This document shows, piece by piece, positions 7,925 to 17,452 of a stretch of 64,000 nt of DNA; position 1 is the stretch's first letter; each line of letters starts with the position of its first letter. This stretch comes from QYOJ01 sp043806735. Its GTDB lineage: Bacteria; Bacteroidota; Bacteroidia; Bacteroidales; FEN-979. The position numbers and the translations under genes were made by a program. The stretch is from positions 17,198 through 81,197 of the forward strand of contig JAZDGR010000052.1 of NCBI GenBank assembly GCA_043806735.1, in the 5' to 3' direction. The notes under the pieces were generated by a model that searched no databases, was not told the origin of the DNA, and saw only the letters and a list, made by a program, of their open reading frames with translations.

Positions 7925-9046
7925 ATGGACGAACCCGAAGCAAAACCGACTCCGCTTGAGTCCAATCCATTTTTGAGCCGGGGCTGCGTGGAGCCACCGC
8001 GAATCGGCCATAAAAATGACGGGATCTTCAGCCACCGGTGTAGCAAGTTTGACACCTTCAATTGGCTGGAAAAGTTGCCGGTATCCGCCGGGTATACTCC
8101 TCCCGATGTGGTGGAAGTCAGGTTTAAAAACAGCCGCAAAGATTTTTTCCGGACAACGCCCGACATCGAATTGAGAGTCGGAGACATCGTAGCCGTGGAG
8201 GCATCGCCCGGGCACGACATCGGGATCGTCAGCATGACCGGCGAAATTGTCCGGTTGCAGATGCGAAACAGGGGGATCCGGCCCGCTTCGGAAGAGATCC
8301 GCAAAGTATACCGGCGGGCACGCATCAGTGATGTGGAAAAGTGGATCGCGGCGGTGGAGTTGGAAAATTCCACCATGTTCAAATCCCGTGAGATGGCCGA
8401 AAAGCTGGGGCTGTCGATGAAGATCAACGACGTGGAATACCAGGGGGATAACACCAAAGCCATTTTCTACTATACCGCCGACGACCGGGTCGACTTCCGG
8501 GAGCTGATCAAGGTGCTGGCCGAGGAGTTCAAGGTGCGAATCGAAATGAAGCAGATCGGCGCCAGGCAGGAAGCCAGCCGGCTTGGCGGAATCGGTTCGT
8601 GCGGAAGGGGACTCTGTTGCTCGACCTGGTTGAGCCATTTTCACTCCGTGACTACGCAGGCCGCCCGGGTCCAGCAACTCTCCATGAATCCTCAAAAACT
8701 GGCCGGACAATGCGGCAAGCTGAAATGCTGCCTCAACTACGAATATGAAACCTATGTGGATGCCCTGAAGGATTTTCCCGATACCGATACGGTTCTGAAA
8801 ACCAGGAAGGGTGACGCTTTTCATCAGAAGACCGACATTTTCAACAAGCTGATCTGGTACTCCTACGCCGGGACTACCAGTAACCAGATGGCCATTCCTG
8901 TCGATCAGGTGATCCAGGTCATCGAACAAAATAAAAAAGGGATCTTTCCCGAAAACCTGGAAGATCTCTCCAATAGTACCGAACAAAAAACCGACTTCGA
9001 AAACGGGAACGGACCAGATGACCTGAGTTACCTTGATCATTCCTAG
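7925..9046 (+). CDS. ricT: PSP1/RicT-family protein (YaaT-like)
   Basis: In Firmicutes RicT works with RicA and RicF in a complex that affects RNase Y and mRNA maturation; in Bacteroidota the role is undefined. The 373-aa protein has a PSP1 domain in its C-terminal half and the conserved cysteine-rich segments GSCGRGLCCSTWL and QCGKLKCCLNYEYETY (about residues 222-275). The holB-ricT-gldH order is common in Bacteroidota genomes (family knowledge). The last ~60 residues are acidic and polar and probably disordered. Confidence 0.88.
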   Translation: MDEPEAKPTPLESNPFLSRGCVEPPRIGHKNDGIFSHRCSKFDTFNWLEKLPVSAGYTPPDVVEVRFKNSRKDFFRTTPDIELRVGDIVAVEASPGHDIGIVSMTGEIVRLQMRNRGIRPASEEIRKVYRRARISDVEKWIAAVELENSTMFKSREMAEKLGLSMKINDVEYQGDNTKAIFYYTADDRVDFRELIKVLAEEFKVRIEMKQIGARQEASRLGGIGSCGRGLCCSTWLSHFHSVTTQAARVQQLSMNPQKLAGQCGKLKCCLNYEYETYVDALKDFPDTDTVLKTRKGDAFHQKTDIFNKLIWYSYAGTTSNQMAIPVDQVIQVIEQNKKGIFPENLEDLSNSTEQKTDFENGNGPDDLSYLDHS

Positions 9047-9069
9047 TTCCGGTTGAAGTCCTCCGAAGC

Positions 9070-9546
9070 ATGCATCCTAACATCCGGATATCTCTCTTCG
9101 TTATTCAACTTGCCGTTGCCTGGTCACTTTGTTCGTGCCTCGACAACCGGGTCTTTGATGAGAGCATGAGAATAGAGAAAGGGGTGTGGAAGGCGGATAA
9201 CATTGCATCCTTTTCCGTCGTTATTACCGATACCATTGCCTTATACGATTTTTACGTGGATGTAAGAAATGACATAAGCTATAAATTCAGCAACCTGTAT
9301 CTTTTTCTCAGGACAGATTTTCCCGATGGCCGGGTAACCCGGGATACGATCGAATGCATCCTGGCAACATACGAAGGAAAGTGGCTGGGTTCGGGGATCG
9401 GGAGCGTAAGGTCCAGCAGGTTCCTGTTTCAGAAAGGAATGCGGTTCAAGATTCCGGGAACCTACTGGTTTGCATTTGAGCAGGCCATGCGTGTCCCTGA
9501 TCTTGAGGGGATTCGTGATTTCGGGATCCGTATTGACAAGGAATAA
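9070..9546 (+). CDS. gldH: Gliding motility lipoprotein GldH
   Basis: A 158-aa predicted lipoprotein: hydrophobic N-terminus followed by the lipobox-like WSLCSC near residues 19-24. The body contains the conserved ITDTIALYDFYVDVRNDISY, LYLFLRTDFPDG and GTYWFAFEQAMR segments typical of GldH. GldH is required for gliding in Flavobacterium but is also kept in non-gliding Bacteroidota, where its role is unclear. It lies between ricT and the PBP1A gene, the usual context, and is probably co-transcribed with both. Confidence 0.88.
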   Translation: MHPNIRISLFVIQLAVAWSLCSCLDNRVFDESMRIEKGVWKADNIASFSVVITDTIALYDFYVDVRNDISYKFSNLYLFLRTDFPDGRVTRDTIECILATYEGKWLGSGIGSVRSSRFLFQKGMRFKIPGTYWFAFEQAMRVPDLEGIRDFGIRIDKE

Positions 9547-9567
9547 TTCTCTGCTAGTCAAAATATA

Positions 9568-11838
9568 ATGGGTTCAAAAGGGAAAGGAAAAGTTCCGGCC
9601 GGTAAGGTGAAAAAGTACATCTGGGGGTTCTGGATCACTTACCTGCTTGGGCTTTTGCTGGTTATTTTTATCTTTGTTTCCATCGGATACGGCCTTTTCG
9701 GGAAGATGCCCAGTTTCCGGGATCTAGAGAACCCGGAAAGCAACCTGGCGGCGGAGATTTTTTCGTCCGACGGAAAACTTCTCGGGAAATATTATGTTGA
9801 GAACCGGTCGAACATCCATTACCAGGATCTCTCCCCCAACGTGGTGAATGCCCTGATCGCCACCGAAGATGCACGGTTTGAGACCCATTCGGGCATCGAT
9901 GTGAAAGCTACGGGGCGGATGTTTTTCGGCATCCTTTCCGGGGCCGACAAAGGAGGCGGAAGTACTATTACGCAGCAACTTGCCAAGAACCTTTTCCCCA
10001 GGAAGCCCCATTATTCAAAACTGGAATTGGGGGTGATGAAGCTTAAAGAATGGGTCACTGCCGTGAAGCTGGAGCGGAACTATTCAAAACAGGAGATCCT
10101 GGCCATGTACTTGAATACCGTCGACTTCGGGAGCATGTCGTACGGCATTAAATCGGCAGCCAGGACCTATTTCAACAAAACTCCCGTCCAGCTTTATGCC
10201 GAAGAAGCCGCTTTGCTGATCGGGATCCTGAAAGCCCCTTCCTTCTTCAGCCCCGTCAGGAATCCCGAGCGTGCCCTGGAACGGCGGAACATCGTTCTCC
10301 GCCAGATGGAGAAATACGGTTATCTAACCCGTATGGAGTACGATTCGATCAAGGAGGTTCCGATTGACATGACCAGTTACCGGATCCAGGACCATACCAG
10401 CGGACTGGCAACCTATTTCCGGGAGTACCTACGGATGTACCTAACCGAATGGTGCGAGAGCCACCCCAAAGAGGATGGGACTCCCTATAGCCTGTACCGC
10501 GACGGATTGAAGATCTACACTACCATCAACACCACCCTCCAGGAGTATGCTGAGGAGGCCGTGCGCGAATACCTCGGAAAAGAGCTGCAACCTTCATTCT
10601 TCCGGCACTGGAAAGGGCAACCCAACGCCCCGTTTGTATTTGAGAACAATCCGCGCAAAGAGATCAACAGCCTTATGACATCGGCGATGCGGCGTACCGA
10701 CCGGTATTACCGTTTGAAGCAGGATAATTATTCTGACGAAGACATTTACCGGAATTTCCAGCAGCAGGTCTCCATGAAAGTCTTCTCCTGGAAAGGCCCG
10801 ATCGACACCGTCATGACCCCCTGGGATTCGATCCGCTATTACAAATTCTTCCTCCAGGCAGGATTACTATCCATGGATCCGCACACGGGGTATATAAAAG
10901 CTTACGTGGGAGGGATCGACAACAAATATTTCCAGTATGATCATGTGATCCTGAGCAAACGGCAGGTGGGTTCCACGTTCAAGCCCTTCCTGTACACACT
11001 GGCCATTCAGGAAGGGGAAACCCCGTGTACAAAATACCCGAATATCCAGCCGGTCATCGAGCTGTGGAACGGCGATAAATGGGCCCCCGACAATGCTGAT
11101 GAAGATCGTCGCGGCGAGGAGGTCACCCTGAAATGGGCCCTGGCGAACTCCAACAACTGGGTGAGCGGACATCTGATGAAGAAATACAGTCCGCAGGATG
11201 TCATCACCATTGCCCGGAAGATGGGGGTCACCAGCGATATCCCGGCGGTCTATTCCATTGCCCTGGGATCGTGCGACCTCACATTGTACGAGATGACGGG
11301 CGCTATGAGCACCTATGCCAACAAAGGCCAGTGGATCCAACCGATCTTTATCACCCGCATCGAAGACAAATATGGGAACGTCCTGGAGCAGTTTGTCCCC
11401 AGGCGACAGGAAGCCATCAGTGAAAAGACGTCTTACCTTATGATCGAGCTGCTGAAAGGGGTGGTGGAGAGCGGGACCAGCGTAAGGTTGAGATACAAAT
11501 ACGGATTTACCAATGAAATTGGCGGCAAGACCGGAACCACGCAAAACCAGAGCGACGGTTGGTTTATGGGGATCACGCCCGACCTGGTGACGGGTGTTTG
11601 GGTAGGTTGCGAAGACCGGGCGGCTCATTTCCGAACGATAGACTTAGGGCAGGGGGCCAACATGGCCCTCCCGATCTGGGCGATCTACATGAAGAAAGTA
11701 TATGCCGACTCCACTACCACCGGGATTACGAAACGTGCGTTTGATCGTCCGGATTTCCCGGTCGATGTGACATTCAATTGCGACTCTCTGGCCAAGATCA
11801 GGAAAAAGCCCGATAAGAATAAATTCGACGAGTTCTAA
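9568..11838 (+). CDS. mrcA: Penicillin-binding protein 1A (class A)
   Basis: Bifunctional peptidoglycan synthase. The 756-aa protein has a short cytoplasmic basic start, one membrane helix (about 17-40), a GT51 glycosyltransferase domain with ATEDARFETHSGID and GGGSTITQQLAKNLF, and a transpeptidase domain with STFK (serine nucleophile), SNN and KTGTT motifs. All catalytic motifs are present. Its stop overlaps by four bases the end of the convergent saccharopine-dehydrogenase-like gene. Confidence 0.95.
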   Translation: MGSKGKGKVPAGKVKKYIWGFWITYLLGLLLVIFIFVSIGYGLFGKMPSFRDLENPESNLAAEIFSSDGKLLGKYYVENRSNIHYQDLSPNVVNALIATEDARFETHSGIDVKATGRMFFGILSGADKGGGSTITQQLAKNLFPRKPHYSKLELGVMKLKEWVTAVKLERNYSKQEILAMYLNTVDFGSMSYGIKSAARTYFNKTPVQLYAEEAALLIGILKAPSFFSPVRNPERALERRNIVLRQMEKYGYLTRMEYDSIKEVPIDMTSYRIQDHTSGLATYFREYLRMYLTEWCESHPKEDGTPYSLYRDGLKIYTTINTTLQEYAEEAVREYLGKELQPSFFRHWKGQPNAPFVFENNPRKEINSLMTSAMRRTDRYYRLKQDNYSDEDIYRNFQQQVSMKVFSWKGPIDTVMTPWDSIRYYKFFLQAGLLSMDPHTGYIKAYVGGIDNKYFQYDHVILSKRQVGSTFKPFLYTLAIQEGETPCTKYPNIQPVIELWNGDKWAPDNADEDRRGEEVTLKWALANSNNWVSGHLMKKYSPQDVITIARKMGVTSDIPAVYSIALGSCDLTLYEMTGAMSTYANKGQWIQPIFITRIEDKYGNVLEQFVPRRQEAISEKTSYLMIELLKGVVESGTSVRLRYKYGFTNEIGGKTGTTQNQSDGWFMGITPDLVTGVWVGCEDRAAHFRTIDLGQGANMALPIWAIYMKKVYADSTTTGITKRAFDRPDFPVDVTFNCDSLAKIRKKPDKNKFDEF

Positions 11839-12986
11839 TTGTCGAGAACTTTGGTCGTTTCCTTGTAATTCACCCCTCTCTCTTTCAGCCCTTTCAGCAG
11901 GAAGTTTACACATTCAGGACGCTTTCCGAGGAACTCAGGAACGGTGATCCCCTTGTGATCATAGATCCCTTCGGCGATCATACGGAGGGCGACCGTAGCG
12001 GTATATCCGGTTGTCCGGGCCATGGAATGGACCCGGGTAACCGGGTCGTACGTATCGAACAGATCGTAAACGTACCTCAACCGTTTCCTTTCCTTCTTCC
12101 CTTCCACAACCACTTTCATGATGGTGATGTCCACCTCTCCCTCCTTCAGCTTCCATTTCGGGAACAGCAACCGGGCAGTTACATCGATAGGACGGATCAT
12201 TTTTCCGTTGATCTCCAGGATCTCCTGGCTAAAAAACCCGGTTTCGCGAAGAAGCCGCATCTTCTCAATATGCCCGGGATAACGAAGGGTTTTTTCCCTC
12301 ATATTGGGACACTTTATGGTGTGTACAAGCGAGCGCAGGCCGTCGGTATTAAACGCTTCCAGCGTACCGATTCCCGGGAAGTTGAGCAGTTCGGCGTCGG
12401 AAAGAGCCGGCCTCACGACCGGTTTGCCGTTTTCGATAAAGCGGGCCGGCCGGGTATATTCTTCAATTATATCCAGCGGGGAGAAGACGGCCTTGTACTC
12501 ATAGGGCCATTCCCTCACCTGGGGCAGTCCACCCACATAATAAATGATTTTCTCGGTTTCGTCGAGGAGGTGATCCACGTATCCGATCAGCACGTTGCAC
12601 ATGCCGGGGGCGACCCCGCAATCCATGATGGCGGTGACATTTTTCTTCCGGGCAAGGTCTTCGAGGGCAAACGGATCTTCGATGAAAAACGCAATATCAA
12701 CCACATTTTTCCCGGCTTCAATGACGGCCTTGAGGGTTTGAAATCCCATGAAACCGGGGACGGCATTGAGTACCAGATCATAGCTGGCCACCAGCCGGGT
12801 GACCTCTTCCGGGAAACTGAGATTCATCTGGATGGGTTTGACAGAGCTTCCCTCCGTGACCTTCTGCAAGGTCTCTTTATTGATATCGACAACCGACACC
12901 TGAAAATCAGGGTCTTTAGCCAGGTCCAGGGCCATTGGCCCTCCGACCAGTCCGGCGCCGAGAATGATGATCTTTTTCGTGCTCAT
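11835..12986 (-). CDS. Saccharopine dehydrogenase-like oxidoreductase
   Basis: A 383-aa NAD(P)-binding protein with an N-terminal Rossmann motif (IILGAGLVGGPMA, residues 7-19), the DCGVAPGMCNVLIGY segment and a C-terminal saccharopine-dehydrogenase-like domain ending in GKRPECVNFLLKGL. Relatives include saccharopine reductase, L-lysine 6-dehydrogenase and carboxynorspermidine synthase; the substrate cannot be assigned from sequence. It is the last gene of the long minus-strand run, 29 nt after the LtaS-like gene, and may be co-transcribed without sharing its function. Confidence 0.82.
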   Translation of the reverse strand: MSTKKIIILGAGLVGGPMALDLAKDPDFQVSVVDINKETLQKVTEGSSVKPIQMNLSFPEEVTRLVASYDLVLNAVPGFMGFQTLKAVIEAGKNVVDIAFFIEDPFALEDLARKKNVTAIMDCGVAPGMCNVLIGYVDHLLDETEKIIYYVGGLPQVREWPYEYKAVFSPLDIIEEYTRPARFIENGKPVVRPALSDAELLNFPGIGTLEAFNTDGLRSLVHTIKCPNMREKTLRYPGHIEKMRLLRETGFFSQEILEINGKMIRPIDVTARLLFPKWKLKEGEVDITIMKVVVEGKKERKRLRYVYDLFDTYDPVTRVHSMARTTGYTATVALRMIAEGIYDHKGITVPEFLGKRPECVNFLLKGLKERGVNYKETTKVLDN

Positions 12987-13015
12987 TTTGTAAAAGTTTG
13001 AGTCAGAGTAAGCGG

Positions 13016-15475
13016 TTAATGAGCGGTAAATCCCGAGATCTTAACCGAAAGTGTATCCATTTTTACGGGTATTTTCTGTTTGTTCCACAAGTATAGTTTC
13101 ATAAATTTTGAACTTAACCCCTCAACCCGGCTTACATCAAAAAGCTCTCTCATCCGGATCGTATCCCACGACTCACCGGATCCATCTGGTATGTTTGTTC
13201 TGTTTAGGTCGAACGAAAGATAAAGATGCTGGGCATAGGTGGAATCCACTATCTCCACTACCAGTTTGGGAAGAGTGGCGGCGTCTTGCGGATCCGCTTT
13301 GACATTCAGGTTCATCTCCAGATATATATATTTGAAGTCCTGGTCAAAATCAACCGGCTTACTAATCCCGATAAATTCCGCGTTAGTCGGAAAATCATGG
13401 TATCTGTAAACAGAAGAAAGGGGAATGGGATGCTGTTTGGAATCATTTCCGATGTATTTGCCAAGTGGAACCAATGCGTTGCAATCGGCAATGTGGCGGC
13501 TCAAGGTAAGATAATTTTCATGTTCTTTCTTCAGTTCAGCCAGCATGGCGCTGTTTTCCGTTTCCTTGAAGCTGAATCCCTCTTCTTTAACATACAGCTT
13601 TGAGTAGGAGAGGAAATAGTTATTCCGGAGGTAATCCACTTCTTCTTTATTATTCAGCACGAAGGAGAGCGCATGTTTGTTGCCGGAAGTGGATGAGACA
13701 TCGATCCCGCTTCCCAGCCAGTGGCAATAGGGATTCGTATGGATCCCGTAAGCGGGCCTGAGCAGCGCAAGGAATGAGGGTGTGATGTCAAGATGCGAAG
13801 AAACAGCATCAAAACTGGCTGCCTGGTTCAACATGGGGGAATAAATGATCAGGGGTACATGGTACTTTTCCGCCGGAGTAACCCAGGAGGTATGGAGTTC
13901 AGGCATTGCGTGGTCTCCGGTGATCAGAAAAATCGTGTTCCCGAAGCCGGGCCGTTGCCGGTATTTATCGAAAAATCTCCGAAGCATGTCATCGGTGTAC
14001 AAAATGGTGGAAAATATGTGGCTCAGCTTCTCTATCATTCCCTTTCGTCTATCTTCCGGGGGCATCCTGTCAAGGATTTTTTTCAGCCGGGCAAGGTATT
14101 GATCTTTATTTGGGGGGATAAAGGGAGCATGCATCGAAAGAGTCAGGTAGATATCCAACCGGGGGGATTTCTGAAGAGAATCCAGGATTTCCAAAGATCG
14201 CTCAAAGAGTTCTCCATCAGGGTAACCCCAGCGGAACCAATCATCGTAGATGACGTCGTTTTCATGTTCCTTCCCGAATGTCTTCAGCACAAACTCCACA
14301 CCTTCATCTACAAGGAATCCTTCGTAATTTGTGAATTTCGGATCGCCTCCGTAAAAGAAACTCGGGTAATAACCATTGTCCTTGAGATAACGGATCATAG
14401 AGAAGTGTATCGGGGCCTCTTTTCCTGATTCAATGAACACCCCTTTGCTATATGGAAGAGAGGCAAAAACTGCAGGAAAGACATTGAAGGTTCTTTCCGA
14501 GGTGGCCAGGAAATTGTTCCAGTAAAGACTTTTGGAAATCAAGGAATCAAGAAAAGGCATAAAGCTCCCGAAATAAGGGTTCGTGCCGCAGAAGGTAGGG
14601 GTCAAAGATTCAACGATGAAGAAAACCAGGTTTGGTTTTTGCTCATTCAGGTTAAAAAAACGACCCAGTGCATCATAGGTATTATCCATCCTGAGAAAGG
14701 GGTAGGCCGGATCCAGGTATATGAACCGCTGATTGTTTTTTTGATATTCCCGTGCGATTTCCAGGATCCGGGGATCAGACAACCGGGTAGTTCTAAACAC
14801 AGCTGCGTTGGACAAACCCGAATTGCCGGCATTTTCCAGGTAAAATTGAAACACTTTTTTACCTGCGTAATGGAGCTTGTTCTCCACCAGGTAATAATCA
14901 AATTCCTTAAGGTAATTATGCCGCGAAGGGGTTGTTACGGCGACCAGCACAGGAGATAAAATAAGCAGAATACCTGTAAGGATGAGTGTTGCCCGGCCGG
15001 CTTTCCGTTTTCTGAAAATGCGCAGGAGGATCAAAGGGATGGCAATGATCAGCACATAAACTACCATTCCCCCTATATCAACACGGGTGGAACTGATTAC
15101 TATACTAATGATCTCATCCCAGGAATAGGAGAAGATGACCTGGTCAAGGGGAATAAGGGTGATAGTAAAATACTTGATCGCCGAGAAAGACAGGATAAAA
15201 ACAAGCAGCATGAGGACACTAAAGAAAGCAGCGGCTATCGTTTTCTTCCACATCCCGATCGCAAGGTAGGGGAATAGCAGGATCAGAGAGCAGGTGAAAA
15301 AAAGAAGGTAATCGTTGCCCAGTCCGGCCAGTTCCAGTCCCCATGTCCGGGGCGGAAGCTGATAAAGCGAAGTAAGGCTGTTCAGTTCGTAGATCCGGAA
15401 GAGAAGCGGTAAGGGGAGAAACGCAATAAGCAGGATACTATAATGTTGAAGCAGGGATAACAGTTTCTCTTTCAT
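13016..15475 (-). CDS. LtaS-like membrane sulfatase/phosphotransferase with C-terminal WN-DD domain
   Basis: An 819-aa protein with about five N-terminal membrane helices (within the first ~170 residues) and a large alkaline-phosphatase-superfamily catalytic domain (about 275-560). The nucleophile region NLVFFIVESLTPTFCG and the late metal-ligand motif ITGDHAMPELH resemble lipoteichoic-acid synthase and phosphoethanolamine transferases. Such enzymes transfer phospho-groups from lipid donors onto glycans outside the membrane. The C-terminal ~120 residues end in KLYLWNKQKIPVKMDTLSVK, matching the tail domain of three neighbours. It lies 7 nt downstream of the GH16-like gene. Donor and acceptor are unknown. 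Confidence 0.78.
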   Translation of the reverse strand: MKEKLLSLLQHYSILLIAFLPLPLLFRIYELNSLTSLYQLPPRTWGLELAGLGNDYLLFFTCSLILLFPYLAIGMWKKTIAAAFFSVLMLLVFILSFSAIKYFTITLIPLDQVIFSYSWDEIISIVISSTRVDIGGMVVYVLIIAIPLILLRIFRKRKAGRATLILTGILLILSPVLVAVTTPSRHNYLKEFDYYLVENKLHYAGKKVFQFYLENAGNSGLSNAAVFRTTRLSDPRILEIAREYQKNNQRFIYLDPAYPFLRMDNTYDALGRFFNLNEQKPNLVFFIVESLTPTFCGTNPYFGSFMPFLDSLISKSLYWNNFLATSERTFNVFPAVFASLPYSKGVFIESGKEAPIHFSMIRYLKDNGYYPSFFYGGDPKFTNYEGFLVDEGVEFVLKTFGKEHENDVIYDDWFRWGYPDGELFERSLEILDSLQKSPRLDIYLTLSMHAPFIPPNKDQYLARLKKILDRMPPEDRRKGMIEKLSHIFSTILYTDDMLRRFFDKYRQRPGFGNTIFLITGDHAMPELHTSWVTPAEKYHVPLIIYSPMLNQAASFDAVSSHLDITPSFLALLRPAYGIHTNPYCHWLGSGIDVSSTSGNKHALSFVLNNKEEVDYLRNNYFLSYSKLYVKEEGFSFKETENSAMLAELKKEHENYLTLSRHIADCNALVPLGKYIGNDSKQHPIPLSSVYRYHDFPTNAEFIGISKPVDFDQDFKYIYLEMNLNVKADPQDAATLPKLVVEIVDSTYAQHLYLSFDLNRTNIPDGSGESWDTIRMRELFDVSRVEGLSSKFMKLYLWNKQKIPVKMDTLSVKISGFTAH

Positions 15476-15482
15476 TGAATGT

Positions 15483-17450
15483 CTATTCGATCGTCACTTC
15501 GTAGATCTCCCCGATGATGTTGTTTTTCGGAAATGGAATGTTGTCCTGGGAAAACATCGACCCTACCCACCAGCGGGTGTTGTGGAATTCCTGGGAAATG
15601 ATCAGCAGCATCTGGTTATTCGGGATCGATGTGATGGTGTAATCTACATACCCGACTATGCGAAGTTGATCCTTTTCGGGTCCGATCCGCCAGATGATCC
15701 GGTCGGGTTCCCAGTCGATCTGGAAATAATAGTAGGGTCTGCCGAAAAGCTCATCATCCAGTTCCGGCACTTTTGAAGTAATCGCACGGTAATTCATATC
15801 CCACTTGTGCTGCCAGAAAACCTGCCCGGCAAACACAATCGGACTGCAGCCGCCGGCATAGTGCATTGGGTCCTGGCATGCCATATCCCAGTTGGTACAG
15901 GTCACCAAAATCTTGTCGTTCATCTCTTCCACCTCTTCCGGCATGGCCACGTTCCAGTTCGCGATGTTGTGTTGGTCGATCAGTCCCTGGTTATAGGCAG
16001 GAGGCAAAACATAACCCGGACAGTACTTAACGGTTTTCAGGATCTCAAAATCAATTTCAGAATACCCTACGTTTTTTACCCGTTTATCTATATCACCCCC
16101 GTAGTAGTTGGCAAAATACCCGGCGTTGTTGCAATCCCGCCTGAAATTCCATTCCGCCAGATTCTGGGTGATCAGCCAGATCGCATTAGTCAACCCGTTC
16201 CATACATAGTTCCGGTTCAGGAGTTCGGTCAGTTTGGCTTTCACTGTCCATTTCCCGTAAGTAAAGCCGTGCCGTGTGATGACCCCCACATTCTGTTTTT
16301 CCCACTTGCCAAATTCGGTCCCCGGATTTTTAATAATGATCTTATGCTCGTCCGCATCCGAAATTACTGTTTCACATGGCCGCTTGCTGGTGGTAGCCGT
16401 GATCGACACCATTTCTTCCTTCCGGTAAAATCGTTTGTTCCAGTTATATTCCATCATTGAATAATTGTCCTTCAGCACGTCGGCAACCACGGGAATGTTG
16501 CTGTATTTGGTTGTGGGATCAATGTAATGGACAAACTGCTCAAAGGCAGCCAGGTTATTCAGTCGGGGATTGTCGCCGCAGTTGGAATTAAAGTACTTGC
16601 CGTATTTATCCGCCGGATAGGCCCCCGGGTGAATGTAAATGCCAGCTCCCGGATCAGGCTTAGCCACGACCTTCAGGTGATAAGGGAACAGGGTGACGAC
16701 CGTATTCGGCAGCCGTTTCCCCTCCCCGTAAAGAAAATAGAAATAGGGATTCAAAAAGGAGCTGTCGGCCGGAAGGCTGATATTTTGGATCCACTCGGGG
16801 ATTGTCTTCTTTTCCACGTTCCCGGAAGTGGTCACGGCAAGGAGGAAGCTGTACTCTCCCACACGCGGGTTCCGCTTCCATCGATCGTTATTGCCATTCG
16901 AATAGTACCGTTGTTCATCCCGCGGGTTTCCGACAATCCGGAATTGATCCGCTACGCGGTAGAACTTGCCGTCGGCCGGAATCTCAACCGTGAGGGCGAA
17001 TGTTTTGGCAACATCTTCCCAGCTTCCGTAGAAGTTCTCCCAAGCCAGGATATTGAGCCTGGTTACATCGGCCGTGTCGCGTTCGGGGAATTTGTAAGAC
17101 TCGTTCTGGTAATAGATTTTATAGGCGAAGCGCTGGGGTTGAACACCCGTATTCCGGATGGTAAACTCCATGTGGAACAATCCGTTTTCCGTCTGGCGTA
17201 CCGAGGGAATGACAAACCCCTTTTCCCTGGCATCAGTGTAATCAAGGACGATCAGCTTTTTGCAGAAAGGATCGTCGGTCTCTTTTCCGGCTGAATCGGT
17301 TTTCCAGTTGACTAGTGGATTGAAATCCCTGATGGCAAACTGATCGGAGATCACTTCTTGCCTTTCCGGAGCGCGGTTACACCCGGCTGTGAAAAACAGG
17401 AAAGCGAACCCAAAGAGGCAACCTATCGTTTGTTTCTGTGAAAACATCAT
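15483..17450 (-). CDS. GH16-like secreted lipoprotein
   Basis: A 655-aa predicted lipoprotein (lipobox FTAGC at about residues 20-24). The C-terminal ~270 residues look like a concanavalin-type glycoside hydrolase family 16 domain: ITRHGFTYGKWTVKAKL resembles the GH16 lead-in and SEIDFEIL (E465, D467, E469) matches the catalytic E-x-D-x-E pattern. The N-terminal half is a beta-rich region of unknown role. GH16 enzymes cut or transglycosylate beta-glucans and galactans. Here the gene is embedded in a synthesis-type operon, so a trimming or remodelling role is plausible, but this is inference. Confidence 0.62.
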   Translation of the reverse strand: MMFSQKQTIGCLFGFAFLFFTAGCNRAPERQEVISDQFAIRDFNPLVNWKTDSAGKETDDPFCKKLIVLDYTDAREKGFVIPSVRQTENGLFHMEFTIRNTGVQPQRFAYKIYYQNESYKFPERDTADVTRLNILAWENFYGSWEDVAKTFALTVEIPADGKFYRVADQFRIVGNPRDEQRYYSNGNNDRWKRNPRVGEYSFLLAVTTSGNVEKKTIPEWIQNISLPADSSFLNPYFYFLYGEGKRLPNTVVTLFPYHLKVVAKPDPGAGIYIHPGAYPADKYGKYFNSNCGDNPRLNNLAAFEQFVHYIDPTTKYSNIPVVADVLKDNYSMMEYNWNKRFYRKEEMVSITATTSKRPCETVISDADEHKIIIKNPGTEFGKWEKQNVGVITRHGFTYGKWTVKAKLTELLNRNYVWNGLTNAIWLITQNLAEWNFRRDCNNAGYFANYYGGDIDKRVKNVGYSEIDFEILKTVKYCPGYVLPPAYNQGLIDQHNIANWNVAMPEEVEEMNDKILVTCTNWDMACQDPMHYAGGCSPIVFAGQVFWQHKWDMNYRAITSKVPELDDELFGRPYYYFQIDWEPDRIIWRIGPEKDQLRIVGYVDYTITSIPNNQMLLIISQEFHNTRWWVGSMFSQDNIPFPKNNIIGEIYEVTIE

Positions 17451-17452
17451 CC

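Noticed and set aside
7883..9040. Long minus-strand frame opposite ricT
   Set aside because: It mirrors ricT, whose motifs and gene context are clear; the antisense translation has no recognisable domain.
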